A DNA stretch of 64,000 nucleotides, taken from assembly GCA_002794735.1 (NCBI GenBank), contig NBAZ01000013.1:310001-374000 (forward strand), read 5' to 3'. This document shows positions 11,199 through 23,042 of the stretch, piece after piece (within the stretch, counting starts at the first letter, position 1; each line of letters begins with the position of its first letter). A program made the translations under genes and the position numbers. A model generated the notes under the pieces. That model was given only the letters and a program-made list of their open reading frames with translations. It was not told where the DNA came from and made no database searches. This DNA comes from Pyrrhoderma lamaoense (Eukaryota > Basidiomycota > Agaricomycetes > Hymenochaetales > Hymenochaetaceae).

Positions 11199-12675
11199 TT
11201 ACTGTGGAAGATCTTGAACAATCTGGAGGCTTTTATCACCGACGGGCACAATCTCTCTCTCTTTCTCTTATACCCATGAGTATTGTCGATTATTTGCTGT
11301 AAAGATGTATGATATTCTTATCTTACTGCTGTTGGATGGGTCGTCCAACGTTGAGAGTCAATCTGCAACACTAGCTATGTCTTAGCATATCCTATAATCG
11401 TATGGTAATTCCGGATTTCATTACATTGTCAAGCTGTGTATTTTCTCATCTGAGGCTTCGAGTGGCAAGTAGTTAACTCGGTGTTGAACGCCTTCTTCGA
11501 TAAAGTAAGGAATCTTCCAGATAGTAAAAAAAATGAGAAAAGTAGAGTTAACCCGAATAGTAGTAGAGTCGTCAATACTGTTCAACAAGGTATCATGAGT
11601 ACCCTGCATTACTTTGAATCTATGCAGATATGCCTGCAAACAAAATATGGATTGTCCTCTACTTTGCTAGATACAATGCAAATATATGAAAGGTTACAAA
11701 CAAAAATAACATTATTAACTTCACAATGCTTCCAGATTCTCCGTCGTCCCTCAAGATCTAAGCAGGATCACTAATCTACCTTATCTGGAGGAACGACAAA
11801 GCACTTTTTCAATTGAAGAAAACTGTCACTTGACATTTACACTTTCAAATCCGCGACAAAATACACTTTCGGCCACTGTTCTTCGTCAGAGAGAAAAACT
11901 CTAGATCTACTACAGACTGGTATACTCTACATACATATATGATTGGATGGAAGGAATGTCATGCAATATTCTTGAACAGAAAGGAATCGCGTAAAGTGCT
12001 TGTTTGCAGAAATAGATGTAATTGGTAAGTATTATGGAATAATACTTTGCAATAATAATCCACCGACTCGGAACCAATTTTGATGGTATGTTAGGTAACG
12101 TAGGGTAGAGAATCAGAACGCAGTGAATAAGATTTATGCGATACTTAGTACTGATGATAGTGAAGATAGGAATGTCTTCGTCCTCGTGACTGCTGCTGCA
12201 AGCCATAAAGACGAGTTAACACTTCCAGTCCCTTTATCTCACGCTAATAACAAGGTTCTATGATAGCAACTCTCATTGGAGATATTTTCACTGATTTTGC
12301 TCTCTTTAAGTGTTCAATATATATCACTTCCTGGAGGGCAAATTGGTACTGTGGTAAGGCTTCCGATAACCGTTAATCAATGAGACTGCTTCTAAAGGTT
12401 ATTACGACTTCATATCTATGCGTGACAAAGCTCGACTTGAGTACACCTCAACATGGTATTCTTAGTGTGAGAACAATGATCGTTATTTATCTACTAGATA
12501 GTGAATAACTAAGCTATTTTACCATGATACAGCTCTAGGTGACTTCAATAGATTCTGCAGATTTAGAGATGAAAATTGAATATATATGTATGTGTGCATT
12601 GTGAGGTTATTGACTCCAAAAAAAGACTCTTTTCACCTGCATCTTAATCATGGTTGTTGAAGAAGCAGTCCAAAT
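11199..12675. other. Gene-poor stretch
   Basis: About 1.5 kb of AT-rich DNA separates the AN1 gene from the next well-supported gene. Only weak coding traces are visible; the best is listed separately at 11421-11836 on the minus strand. No repeat or RNA gene was recognised. Confidence 0.5.
11421..11836 (-). CDS. Possible small gene, unrecognised
   Basis: The minus strand holds several short open pieces with protein-like composition: MSSDSFLQLKKCFVVPPDK near 11836, ILRDDGESGSIVK, then AYLHRFKVMQGTHDTLLNSI near 11630, and finally YFIEEGVQHRVNYLPLEASD before a stop at 11421. Intervening sequence is AT-rich and contains GT and AG dinucleotides, but I could not find a set of splice sites that keeps one frame throughout. 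It may be a real small gene, a decayed gene or chance. No family is recognised. Confidence 0.22.
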
Positions 12676-13284
12676 TTACTGCCAGCCTGCATTCCAGTTG
12701 GAAGCGTCACCTGGTTCTGACCCATCTCCAAGTGCATTCTCAAAATTATTAATGTCCTTTTGACTACTTAAGAAAGCACCTCCATAGGCCTGTATCATGT
12801 TCCCTTTCTTAATTATAGCGTCTGATTTGTTTTGACAAGTTTGTTAGTTCACAATCCAGAAGATGATCGAATATGATTACTTACATGTATACTCATTCGT
12901 ATTTCCTTTCTTATACAGTCGAGCACCTTTCTTATGCATCTCTGTCCCCTGGAGCCCTGCAAGAAAGGGTTGGTAAAGAAATGTGAGAACAGGGGTTGAA
13001 TTTAACTTACTATTTGCAAGTTGTCCTACTAGTGAGCTTTTAGTATTTGCTGGATCAGCCGGCTTAACCTCCCTGTACTGCTGTTGTGCAGATGCAGTTG
13101 CGGGTTTGGGTGCAGTTGCGGGTTTAGATGCAGTTGCGGATTTGGGTGCAGCTGCAGCTGCAGGGGTGGAGGATGAGCTAGCGCTAACAGAACTAGAGGA
13201 TGTCCCCTTGTCTGTTGCATTTTTTTTCGGATTCTCCGCTTTCCCAGCTTGAGCCTTAAGCTTTTGAATGGGTTTCTTTAACAT
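12676..13284 (-). CDS. Hypothetical low-complexity Lys/Ala/Pro-rich protein
   Basis: Three exons fit with good splice signals (GTAAGT donors in both introns). The N-terminus is basic (MLKKPIQKLKAQAGKAENPKK). A serine and alanine/proline tract with imperfect copies of KPATA follows. After SLVGQLAN, a C-terminal part contains two similar basic turns, MHKKGARLYKKGN and AIIKKGNMIQAYGG, and ends GDASNWNAGWQ. The product is about 150 residues with no signal peptide or membrane segment. I do not recognise the family. Consistent splicing and a clean stop favour a real gene. Confidence 0.6.
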
Positions 13285-14449
13285 GTTCTTTGAAGCTTAC
13301 TGCCTATCGTGCATTATATTCCGCTTTATATACGGGATACTACATGTCAACGTTTGAGTAGAAGAATCAGGCAGGTGTGCAAAGCTAGTTCTCGGCGAGT
13401 ACCACATTTCACATTGTTCGGATTTAACAACGTGAATATCTGAGGTCTGGATTGATTATGAAACACATTTCCAGATAGAAATTCAAGCAAACTGAACAAC
13501 TGATGTCGCTGCTCTCGTAAATATCAACTCAAGTAACGAAACAAATTTTGGCTAATGACTCGGGGACATTTGCAAAGATAGGTTGGTCAAACAATTGCAA
13601 ATAATACATTGTATGTAATCATTGTATTCATGCGCATTTTGCATATCTTAGATTCCAGGGTAAAAGCAAGGAAATGGCTATAGTATGTTTTTGTTATGTC
13701 ACAAGAAAACGCAACAACATCTCTCGGCAGGTCATCTATTCATATATGAAGAGAACTCCGTTTTTGGCAAATATTAAATCTGTCTCGTTAACTATAAGAG
13801 TGATAGTGCATCTTTCGACATTGAACAAATCAATTATCGTTTTCTTTCTTTTTGGCCTTCAAGATAGAAAGGGTATTAGTATTATTTTGGTAAATTTTTT
13901 TAGCATAGCTTCAGGAAAGCCCTACCATCACTTACCCCAATTACGTTTTGTGCCTAAGTTACACCATAATTGGCCAATTTGTTTAGATAACATTGAAAAT
14001 AGGTTATCCAAAAACTGAAAAATCGAGAAGTTTTGCAATAATTATTAGAAAACTCAATCTATAAACTATCTAATAGTTCAAGCATATTCGTGGCACCTTA
14101 GGTCGTTTTAATGGGAGTGAGCATTTCCTGATGCGGCATTCAATATAAAACTATAGGTCATTACAAGAGTTGTTTCTAGTAGATATCCATTTTCCACGTA
14201 GCTGGAGCTCTGGGAATACTTGTACAAAATAGTATACCTACCTTATACACTGGATATGTAACAATCCCCAAAGTAGTGATTTCGACGAATTTGATTGTTT
14301 ATATTAAGCAGATCGTGGCTTTAATCAAGTTCCATAGAATTCACACGGGATTCATATATATATACAAGAATCATCCCTTGAGTTACTAACTTAGTGACGA
14401 GCACAGTTCATCAAAAAGCGCTCCTGCTATCCCTTATACTTCCAGTACA
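13285..14449. other. Intergenic AT-rich region upstream of the small heat-shock gene
   Basis: About 1.2 kb lies between the divergent starts of the low-complexity protein and the HSP20 gene. It should contain both promoters. A + strand open frame at 13674-14018 has no recognisable content. I did not find perfect heat-shock elements, only scattered TTC and GAA triplets with wrong spacing. Confidence 0.5.
14355..14364 (+). promoter_or_regulatory. TATA-like element of HSP20 gene
   Basis: An alternating TATATATATA run lies about 85 bases upstream of the HSP20 ATG, a plausible TATA position for a stress-inducible gene. The assignment rests only on sequence and spacing. Confidence 0.4.
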
Positions 14450-14946
14450 ATGACATCCATCTATGAACACCACTTCGGGAGAACCAACAAGTCGTATAAT
14501 CTTTTAGGCCTGATGGGCCCTACTAGTATTCCGTTCTCTCATCAACCTGCCATGGATATCCAAGAATCCATTCTTACGAACTTGATAACAGCAACTATCG
14601 AGCTACCAGGCATTAAGAAGGAGAACATAACCATTGATGTGGACACCGAAAAGAGACTAATTATTGTTCATGGAGGGGAGGACGCCAAAGGGGGGACCAA
14701 TATCAACGATGATGAATTTGTTCTCAAAGAACGACACACCGGAAGATTTTCTCGTTCGATTGCCCTTCCATCCGGCATACAAGTAAGCATTAGCTAGATA
14801 GTTGTCTTTTTGTTTTCAGAAATTGATCAATGACACTTTCATCTTAGCCTGAAGAGGTTAATGCATCCATGGATAATGGCCTTTTGACCATCACATTTCC
14901 AAAGAGCTCACCTAGACAAGCTACCCATAGAGTCAATATCTCCTGA
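14450..14946 (+). CDS. Small heat-shock protein (HSP20/alpha-crystallin)
   Basis: This is an ATP-independent chaperone that holds unfolded proteins. The alpha-crystallin domain starts around residue 45 with LITATIELPGIKKENITIDV and continues with RLIIVHGGE and ERHTGRFSRSIALPSGI. After one intron (about 14783-14848) it ends with the conserved A-x-x-x-N-G-L-L form (ASMDNGLLTITFPK). The C-terminal tail is short, and no I-x-I/V motif beyond HRVNIS is seen. The length of about 140 residues suits fungal members. A TATA-like run sits about 85 bases upstream. Confidence 0.92.
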
Positions 14947-15369
14947 CCCATCTCTCATATCCTTCCTAATGGATCATACATCTGATTATGTGCGACTAGA
15001 ACGTTGTACCACGACTCAGAATCAACTCTGCGGTTATTATATCTATTAGTTTTACAATTATCCCCATCATTTGTTTTTATTGATGCAGTTCTGTATTAAT
15101 CTATAAGAATGCCTTACGTTTGTAGGTTTCCTTCCGCGCTGTAAAATGGGTGTAAAGGGATGGAATTAATGCATTAAAGTTGTCTATACGCAACACGAAG
15201 ACTTATGCCGTCCATGATGAAAGTAAATCGGGTAACTACGAATGTGCTGAATATGAATGTCTCATAAAAATAGAAATGATAGTCTACCGTCCATAAGCCA
15301 GTCCTTAAAAACAAAGAAGAGAAGACAACCACAAGATACTGAAGGGGAAAAATGAAAAGAAAGGCTGCT

Positions 15370-17040
15370 TCAGTCAGACTTGTCGTCATTTACCAATTCC
15401 GCAGCAAGTCGGGCAAGCATCCCCTCTGCCCTTGGGTTCCGAGGAAATGTCTTTCCATCGCCAGACCTTGAATAATAAAGATAATTAGCATGAGTCATAG
15501 GTATAATAGGACAATTATAGGGTACGCACCCTCCCCCTCCACACAGTAGCCTGTAGAACCATCCACGCCACCCTCGAGAACCAATACCAGCGATTTGTCC
15601 CCAATTATCCCGGAAACCAACATCATATAGACGAATACGCCCATGAGCATATCGTACATGCCGCCGTTGTTCCGAGGAAAGTTGGTGTTCACGGGGAGTC
15701 GCTGTAAACGCTTTGCGCTGTCGTGTATGAGTGTTAGTAAGAGTAGAGTCGGGCCTAGTAGATAGACTATTTTGATAATTTGCATCGCCTTGACTCATAA
15801 CAGTCGACTCAAGAGAATTGGAAGCTTGACCAGGGGTCGAGGCGATGGTGTTGGTGATATTGGATTGTGTGGGGAGATAGCGTAGTAGAAGGAAAGGTGA
15901 TATGTTTTCTATTGTAGTCTGGTTCGTTCTGTCACGTTTGAGTCAAACGATGTAAGGAAAGGATAGTGCATTAAGGTACTCACGATGCGAGATAAACATG
16001 CCAGATCATGAAGGAGCCTATCGACAAAGAGAAGATAGCTCCATATAATGATAAAAATAATCCATGGAGTGCAGTCCTTTCATCCTATGGACAGATTTGA
16101 TTAAGCCGAAAAATATTTGATAAAAGATACTCACAACTAAGAATGGATTTAAAAATGCAACATAAACAATCCTCCCAGCAACAAACCCAACGTATGATGC
16201 AAGGAGTGTTATACAAAACAGAAAGTGGATAAATGCTGTATATGTCCAATAACCCTTTATTGCGCCAGGTATAATTCTAAGTATGACAAGCGCTAGTCGC
16301 GAATCTTTTTATATAACTCACCACACATTTAGACGCTAACCATGGACAATGGTGATCTAAGGCATAAATTCTCAGCAAGCGTTCTGAGCCGCAGTATTAT
16401 TATACGTACCCATTTTGAGAACACACCTGCCGCAAACTGAACAATGATGAGTTCGTTCCGGCTTCGGAGCCCAACACTTCCTACACCATTTATGTGGTGC
16501 ATTAAAGTCATCATCTCGGGGTTGGGAAGAGACGGGTTTCATTCGGAGAGCGTCTAGTATGTTTGTTTCTTCATTTTCATCTTCGATTTCTTGATCTAGA
16601 GTGTTGGCCTCTTCACCAATTTTGATAGCTCCTGGATCACGTACAATGAGGACAATCAAGGAGCAGAACGACAAAAACGTAAATGCGTAGATGATGAAGA
16701 CATGAGACATAAAAAGAAAAGGCGAATAATGGATTTTCAGATAGTAGGAAGTTAGTAAGACAAGGATATTGTATTGCGGGGCTACTAAGAGAATAACCAG
16801 TACTGAACAATATCATTTTATAAGGTACTTTGTAAGCAACTCAATTGATCGATGACACTTACAGCACAAGGGGATATAATTCCACCATTTCTTCACTCTC
16901 TTCAATTGTCCGTTCTCTTCTCCATTGTCAATGTCTAACACGGAATCGTCATCGTCACTAGCTGAAGTTGCACGAGCATCAGAAGGAAGTCGTTCATAAG
17001 GGGCTCGCGAGTTAACTTCAAGAGTGATAAGTGGTGGCAT
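15370..17040 (-). CDS. DHHC-type protein S-palmitoyltransferase (Pfa3/Pfa4-like)
   Basis: The enzyme attaches palmitate to cysteines of membrane-associated proteins. The cysteine-rich domain reads CRKCWAPKPERTHHCSVCGR, then VLKM, an intron, and DHHCPWLASKCV, so the catalytic DHHC is intact. Hydrophobic segments flank it: two before (around IPLCCKC and FIIYAFTFLSFCSLIVLIV) and two or more after, including FLLFCITLLASYVGF and IIFIIIWSYLLFV. The cytosolic C-terminus contains RYAHGRIRLYDVG and WFYRLLCGGGGSGDGKTFP, which resembles basidiomycete Pfa3-like enzymes. About seven exons can be followed. The start is taken at MPPLITLEV (17038-17040); the open frame extends upstream to 17229, but that part looks like leader sequence. 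Confidence 0.88.
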
Positions 17041-17414
17041 TATAGTATCTTTACTGCTACGACATCGAATACAGAGACAAAATGTCGGACCTATGTGTCG
17101 AATTGAGGCAAAAAGCGCAAAGGTTTGAACTTTGCGCGATTGAGTAATTTGTAACGGTTGCTGCGCGTAAGAAATATGTGAGAAATACACTCCAAGGCTG
17201 GTTAAATTACATAATTCAGGTAACAACACATTATCCCCGTCCGGGGTACGATCGGGTCACATGTTCTTCGGTGTCGGATGGGACGGGAACATCCTGCTTC
17301 TCTCATGACCAGCGTGGATGGCTATGGTAAATGGTCGCGTATAATATTATTGATTCTTCCGTTCTTTCCCTTGTATTTTGACCGCCATCGACCCGACAAC
17401 AGTATTTTTGAATT

Positions 17415-19761
17415 ATGTTAGGTCGGTCTTCACTGGCACAAGAGGTTGCTATCGTAAAGTGCATTCCGCGTACATTACCAAGATGTAGAGCCTACAAACG
17501 CCGAATGAGCTCGAGTACTAACACCGATTCAAGCTCATCATCACACCTAACAAGCAGTGCTTCCAAGCTGAACGACAAATACTCTGCTTGTGTTGTCTCG
17601 TTTTTGGCAGGAGCTGTTGGTTCACTTGGATTAACGTATTATATTTGGAGTAGTAGTAAAGAACGGAACACAAATAAGGTTAAATTTGGGACAGCTCTTC
17701 ACTTTCAAACAGCTGTGCGTATTCTATGTATGACTTTCCCAGAGGAGGGAAGGGTTACAACAGAACCCGATGATCTGTACGACCACGGAGTCTCTGAGAA
17801 TGATTATCATCCTGGTACGTAGAACGTCGTGCGTCTGTGATATAACGGAAATCTAATTTTACGTAGGAACATTGCATAGTGTTGTTGTATACCCTGAATC
17901 TACTGAAGATGTTGTAAAAATTGTAAAAATTGCGACGAGATATAAAATGCCCGTCATTGCTTATTCGGGAGGAACAAGTTTAGAAGGACATACACGGGGA
18001 GTACGTCATACTCTCTACTGATATAAATGTAAAAACCCTCTGAGTATCATGAGCCTAGCATAAGTATGGGGGAATATGCATTGACATGTCACGTATGGAC
18101 AAGATAATAACCATAAACGGTATGATCTTTAATGGGCCTATCTAAACCTCTACTTATCTTGATATCTGATGATGCAGAGAAGGATGGTGACTTAGTGTGT
18201 CAAGCTGGAGCGAGATGGGTGGACATCAATGATACATTAAAAGCTAAGGGTATGTGATCCTTTTTTCTCTAATTTTCGTATCTCCATAGATCAATATATA
18301 CAGGTATCCCCCTATTTTTCCCAGTAAGGCATTCTAGAACACGAAGGTTAGTATAACTATCTGATTATTGCGAATGGAATTCTACAGCTTGACCCGGCAC
18401 CTGGTGCTACTATTGGAGGGATGATCTCCACTGGATGTTCAGGAAGTACGATCTGATCATATAACTATTGAGCCAGTAACTCATTACTCCCTAGCAAATG
18501 CTGTTCGTTACGGAACAGCTAAAGCCGAGTGGTTCCTCAACTTAGTGAGTCAGGCATTCCAGCATCACTACAAATTGGTCTGACAGTCTTTCAGACTGTA
18601 GTATTACCTTCTGGAGAAGTTATCAAAACCAGAAGACGAGCTCGGAAGTCATCGGCAGGTTTTGATACTACAAAACTCTTTATCGGGGCAGAGGGGACCT
18701 TAGGAATTGTGACTGAAGGTTAAATTTCTCGTATCTTCTATCTCATGATCCCTAGTAATGACAAGTTACCACACCTAGCAACCTTACGGTTAACACCAGT
18801 ACTTCCCACAACCGTTGCCGTAGTACAGTTCCCTGATGTTCGAAAGGCTACTGAAGCTGTTCGCGAGGCATTGCTCCAGGGAGTCGGCATTCGTAAGCTG
18901 ATATTGCTCATTATCTGACTTCCACTTGCTTATCTATCGAAATCAAGAATGTGTTGAACTCTGTGATGATCTGTTCATGCAAGCTACAAACAAGTATGGA
19001 ATGTCAAGTCGTAAATGGCCTGAAAAAGACAGTCTTTTTTTCAAATTCCAGGGGCACAATGCTGATGCTCTCAAGGAGACTGCACGTGTCGTAAGGAAAG
19101 TATGCGAGCGTCATGGAGGCTCTGGGTTTACTCTTGCACGAAACGAGAAGGAGGCGGCGGATCTATGGGCAGATAGGAAGAATGCACATTACTCTAGTAT
19201 AGCAATGGTTGATAATGCACGAAGTTGGCCAACGGATGTTTGGTAAGTTACTTGGATCCGGATCCAACTATATGTGGTTTACTGAAAGTGTGCATGATGT
19301 TCCAGTGTCCCAGTATCCCGCCTACCTGATCTCGTGTATGAAACAAAAAAGGACCTTAAGGAACTTGGGCTTCTCTCTACTATAGTTGGTCATGTAGGAG
19401 ATGGAAATTTCCATGCACAGATCCTATTCACGAAGGATGAAGAACTTCCGAAGGTCCGCGAAGCTGTACATCGGATGGTGCATCGCGCAATCGAGCTTGA
19501 CGGCACATGTACGGGAGAACATGGTGTTGGAATTGGTAAAAAGGACTTTTTGTATGAGGAATTAGGAGAAGGAACAGTTGAGTTAATGAAGACAATTAAA
19601 CGTACCATAGATCCTCTCGGAATATTCAACCCTGGAAAGGTAAGGTTTGCGTTACGATATCACAGTGTTCTACCAACATCATATCTGATGCAGCTTTCTA
19701 GCTATACCCCGACGAACCACATCACAAAGCAAATTTACCAAGTGAAACAGAGCAAGCATGA
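17415..19761 (+). CDS. DLD1: Mitochondrial D-lactate dehydrogenase (cytochrome)
   Basis: This FAD flavoprotein oxidises D-lactate to pyruvate and passes electrons to cytochrome c in the mitochondrial intermembrane space. The N-terminus is basic and serine-rich, as expected for mitochondrial import. A membrane segment follows ([20 protein letters not shown]). The FAD-binding part includes [35 protein letters not shown] and [15 protein letters not shown]. The C-terminal lid has [15 protein letters not shown] and [12 protein letters not shown]. After an intron the last exon gives [19 protein letters not shown] and a stop at 19759-19761. The end comes from choosing the TTTCTAG acceptor; an earlier CAG would break the frame. 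About ten exons are visible and no lesion was seen. Confidence 0.94.
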
Positions 19762-20067
19762 TTGTAACATAGATGTAAAAGAATATATTGATTATGCAGA
19801 AATTTGCACCTACACATTATAAGTTACACGTATAGTGTCACAACACCCAGGATATTGCAACGGATTTGGGTACGTGAAGAAAATTCTAAAGATAGAAAAG
19901 TCATACAAGCCGAAGTACACAGAGAATAAATGTGGAGTACAATTTTGAATATCACAAGACAAGCAGCATATACTTCTGATTTTTTTTGCTACGGGATCAA
20001 AAGTTGCAGAGATGCCAGTACAACTACAACCTTCCACCTTCTCTTTTTTATCAAAAAGGGAGAAGAC

Positions 20068-21628
20068 TCATCGTGCTCCTTCAACAACTGGAGGTAGAGG
20101 TTCAGTACTTTGGGCGGGTTTCTCTGCTGCTGCCTTCTCCATAGCAGCACCGATTGCTTGGGTTCGGAACGCGAGCCCACGAGTTTTTTCAATGACAGAT
20201 TGATAAACAGGGAGAGGCGGTCTATTGATTTCGATAACGTTCTAAGGTGGAAATCCACGTGAGTAAGAGAATCTGATATGATGAAAATTATCATTAAACA
20301 AACCTTTTCCAAGTCAATTTTCGCGTCCGCTCCCATACGAGTTTCTCGAATGAGGTTGACGATCCATTTTTCACCTTCATCTCGCGAAAGATTCAATCGT
20401 TCAGAAAGGTCTGCAATATCTATCTTGTGATGGATACGACAGTAGGCTTCACTGATAAGATACCGGGCATTATCAAGGAAATCGTCCTTGAACTCCCCAA
20501 GGAAGAAATCATTTTCAACTACTTGAACAGCAGTCGTCAATTCGCGCTGTGCGGCTTCAAAGTCAAATTCAAGGTACAACTCTTTGAGGAAGTTGGTGAC
20601 TGGATCATTGAATTGGTGCTCCTCAGTCTGTACGACACGAACTATCTCTTTTAATGAGTGGCGAACCCGGGATGAAGTTGTTCCGCCACTAGCTTTGCGC
20701 GCAAGGATAGCCGCGCTAGCGAGGTATCGTAAGATCCATGGACATGCGGTTTGAATAGTGTTAAGATATGCAGGAGCTAAAAACGTCTCAAGTAAAAGAG
20801 TTCGACCTTGTTCGTGATTGAAGTAGACAAATAACGACCAGTGAAGAAGCCATGTTCGAGATTGCAACTGCTGTAATGCAGCAGTCTCAGCGGGGGTGCT
20901 AAGAGTGGCAGCCGGTGATCGGGCGTCTATTAGCTCACGCAGTTGATTAAGCTCTTCAAGCGCAACTTCCCATTTACCCGTAAGGATATCAGAAGCCAAT
21001 TTTCCCCAGTGTGCAGAAAGATTGAGATCATTGTCAGTTGAGAGTACCCGGAAATGGTACAGATAATCTGCTGCGCCGCTGTAATTCCCATATGAGTATT
21101 GGAACTGACCAAAATGATACAAAGCTGTAATTTGTTCAAGTGTCAACTATAGCAGAGGGAGGTAAATGGTAAGTCATAGCCATGATCACTTAATCATTCA
21201 GAGCATACATTATAGTGCTCCTTTAAATACTGCAAGTTCTGCATCTTGTCTTGACGTAAAGATTGCGCAACTTCAGGCTTCTCGATAACATCCAAAACGG
21301 CCTGTGCTTCTTGTTCTAACCGTTCATTTGTCGAAACTGCATTCTCTCGTTTACTAGCAAACTCTGCGGATTTTGGTCAGTACACATTGAATCAAGATAG
21401 ATAGCATATAATAGGCTTACCATCAGGAATAGCCTCCCCAGGGTGCATCTGCTCAAAAAGAGAGACGGTATAGTCGACCATATTTGTACCCTTAGCAAGT
21501 TCATATTGAGCTACACGAACTTGGTCTTCGGGAAAGAGTGAGGTTTCCGCAAGATGTGCGAGAAGAGGAAAAGCAAGGTGACGGTCAAGGTAAGGAATGA
21601 TTGTTTTTGTCAGATCGTACTCAGCCAT
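20068..21628 (-). CDS. INT6: Translation initiation factor eIF3 subunit e (INT6)
   Basis: eIF3e is part of the eIF3 complex that loads the 43S ribosome. The N-terminus MAEYDLTKTIIPYLDRHLAF, followed by PLLAHLAETSLF, is the characteristic eIF3e start. The body contains LTLEQITALYHFGQFQYSYG and LSAHWGKLASDILTGKWEVA. The PCI domain follows, with SEAYCRIHHKIDIADLSERL and EGEKWIVNLIRETRMGADAK. The final exon starts at an intron after IDLEK and reads NVIEINRPPLPVYQSVIEKT, ending VVEGAR at 20068. Reading through that last intron gives a longer, unrelated tail to 19989, which is rejected. The length is about 440 residues. It converges with DLD1. Confidence 0.94.
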
Positions 21629-22513
21629 CGTGATAAGATCCCGAGCCAACGGTGCTCAATGTACCGTTCTCTTCGTCAACGACGCCGACAGTGTCCACTA
21701 GAGAAAATTAAGGTTTGTCTATTCGTGAGAATTTCGAGTCCATATCAGTGTCTTATGTAATATTCGTAATGAAAAATAAAAAGTAAAGAGTCCAAATAAA
21801 GACATGAATATGAATAAATTTAAATTACCTTCCGTTTCGCCTACGACAGGTTGTGGAATCATAAAACTTTTCGTACTCATGTGACATCACCAGGTGCAAA
21901 TAGCAGCGAAACTTCATAGCTACACAACTCACTTGACTTAAAGATGAGATGGTTCTATCTAGTAAATCCGATATTTCTGGTATCTTGAAGACTCAAGGGA
22001 AACATTAAAATGTCCCATCTCACGCGACAACAATGTTACCAGATAACTAAACGATTAATAGTGATAGATACTAAATGTAGATTCTGTTGTGCTAACATCC
22101 TCTTAGCGGACTCATAAACATCTTTGTTGGCTACATGAGAGCTATCCGAGACTTTCCTGTGGATGTTGTCTGAGTGCTCCGCAATTTCCGAACCATGAAA
22201 GGTGCAAGTCTTAGAGATCCGACACCCCTAACATAGCTTCATCTCATTCTCTTTGGATTAATCTACTCGGATGCTTATCTCATGACGTGCGCTTCCGTTG
22301 TCCTTTGTCCTTTAGTGCGGAACCCAGAACCTAATACAGCATCGTAAACACTCTGAATCAAATTCTAAGACAATATAACCGAGAAGGCCTAGGGGCTTGT
22401 CATTCATATATAAGATAACAAACGTCCTTTTCGACAATTTTCATCGCTTAGATCAATCACTTCGTCTGGAAATCATTCCCCGCTAAATTCATTCCTTGCT
22501 CTTCAGTTTCAAG
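21629..22513. other. Divergent intergenic region
   Basis: About 885 bases separate the starts of eIF3e and the first secreted Kre9-like protein and should contain both promoters. A TATA-like CATATATAAG lies at about 22404-22413. No coding frame or repeat was recognised. Confidence 0.5.
22404..22413 (+). promoter_or_regulatory. TATA-like element of secreted protein gene
   Basis: A CATATATAAG element about 100 bases upstream of the ATG at 22514 sits in a pyrimidine-rich promoter. The call rests on sequence and position only. Confidence 0.35.
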
Positions 22514-23042
22514 ATGAAGTTCTTCGCCGTGTCAGCCCTTCTCCTTGCCGCCGCACCGGCATTTGCCAAACCTTCCTTTAGTTTTTGGCCAAACCAACTT
22601 ATGCCTCGTGCAACTTCAGATCCCGAGGTTCTTTACCCCCACACCGGTACAGTTTGGAACTCTGGATACGTACACAACGTAACATGGAGCACTGAAGGTC
22701 TTTCACCTCCTACTTGTGGTGCAGTTTTGAATACAGCTATCTACCTTGCCGCCAATGGAACCATTTCAGATTGTAATTTATAAATATTTGCTTAACTGTC
22801 CATCATTCTAATCATACTCTTTTTTTAAATACAGTGATTTCATCAAACTTCTCTTTAAGTCGTGGTCGCGTTGAAATTTACGTCCCTGATGTTCAAGAAA
22901 CAGGAACTGATTACCAGATCGTCCGTGAGTATCCAACAATAATGGTTTTGACGTACTCTTACATCTTTCTTCAGTCAAAGCAGACACCAGCGATTCTTCA
23001 GACGAAGGTAACTTCAGTGGCGAATTTGTAATTCTCGCTTAA
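22514..23042 (+). CDS. Small secreted Kre9/Knh1-like (Ser-Thr-rich membrane-anchor family) protein, copy 1
   Basis: The protein starts MKFFAVSALLLAAAPAFA, a clear signal peptide with an A-F-A cleavage site. The mature part holds a single beta-sandwich-like domain of the Kre9/Knh1 N-terminal type: VLYPHTGTVWNSGYVHNVTW, then LSRGRVEIYVPDVQETGTDY and FSGEFVILA at the end. Three exons fit, with introns after TISD and after DYQIV. The product is about 120 residues and lacks the Ser/Thr-rich tail and GPI signal seen in many relatives, so it is probably freely secreted. A related gene lies at 25791 on the same strand. Family members are linked to cell-wall beta-1,6-glucan, but a role here is inference. 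The start is the ATG that begins the signal peptide. Confidence 0.82.

Noticed and set aside
13674..14018. Open frame MAIVCFCYVTRKRNN as a gene
   Set aside because: No recognisable domain, AT-rich chance-like composition, no supporting splice context, lies in a promoter region.
17041..17229. Upstream extension of the DHHC protein
   Set aside because: The extra residues are not typical of the family and the downstream MPPLITLEV start fits better; likely 5' UTR.
19989..20067. Longer C-terminus of eIF3e by reading through the last intron
   Set aside because: Splicing gives the conserved NVIEINRPPLPVYQ end; the read-through tail is unrelated to the family.
21782..22440. Possible tRNA or other RNA gene in intergenic regions
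   Set aside because: No A-box/B-box pair or cloverleaf could be recognised here or in other gaps.
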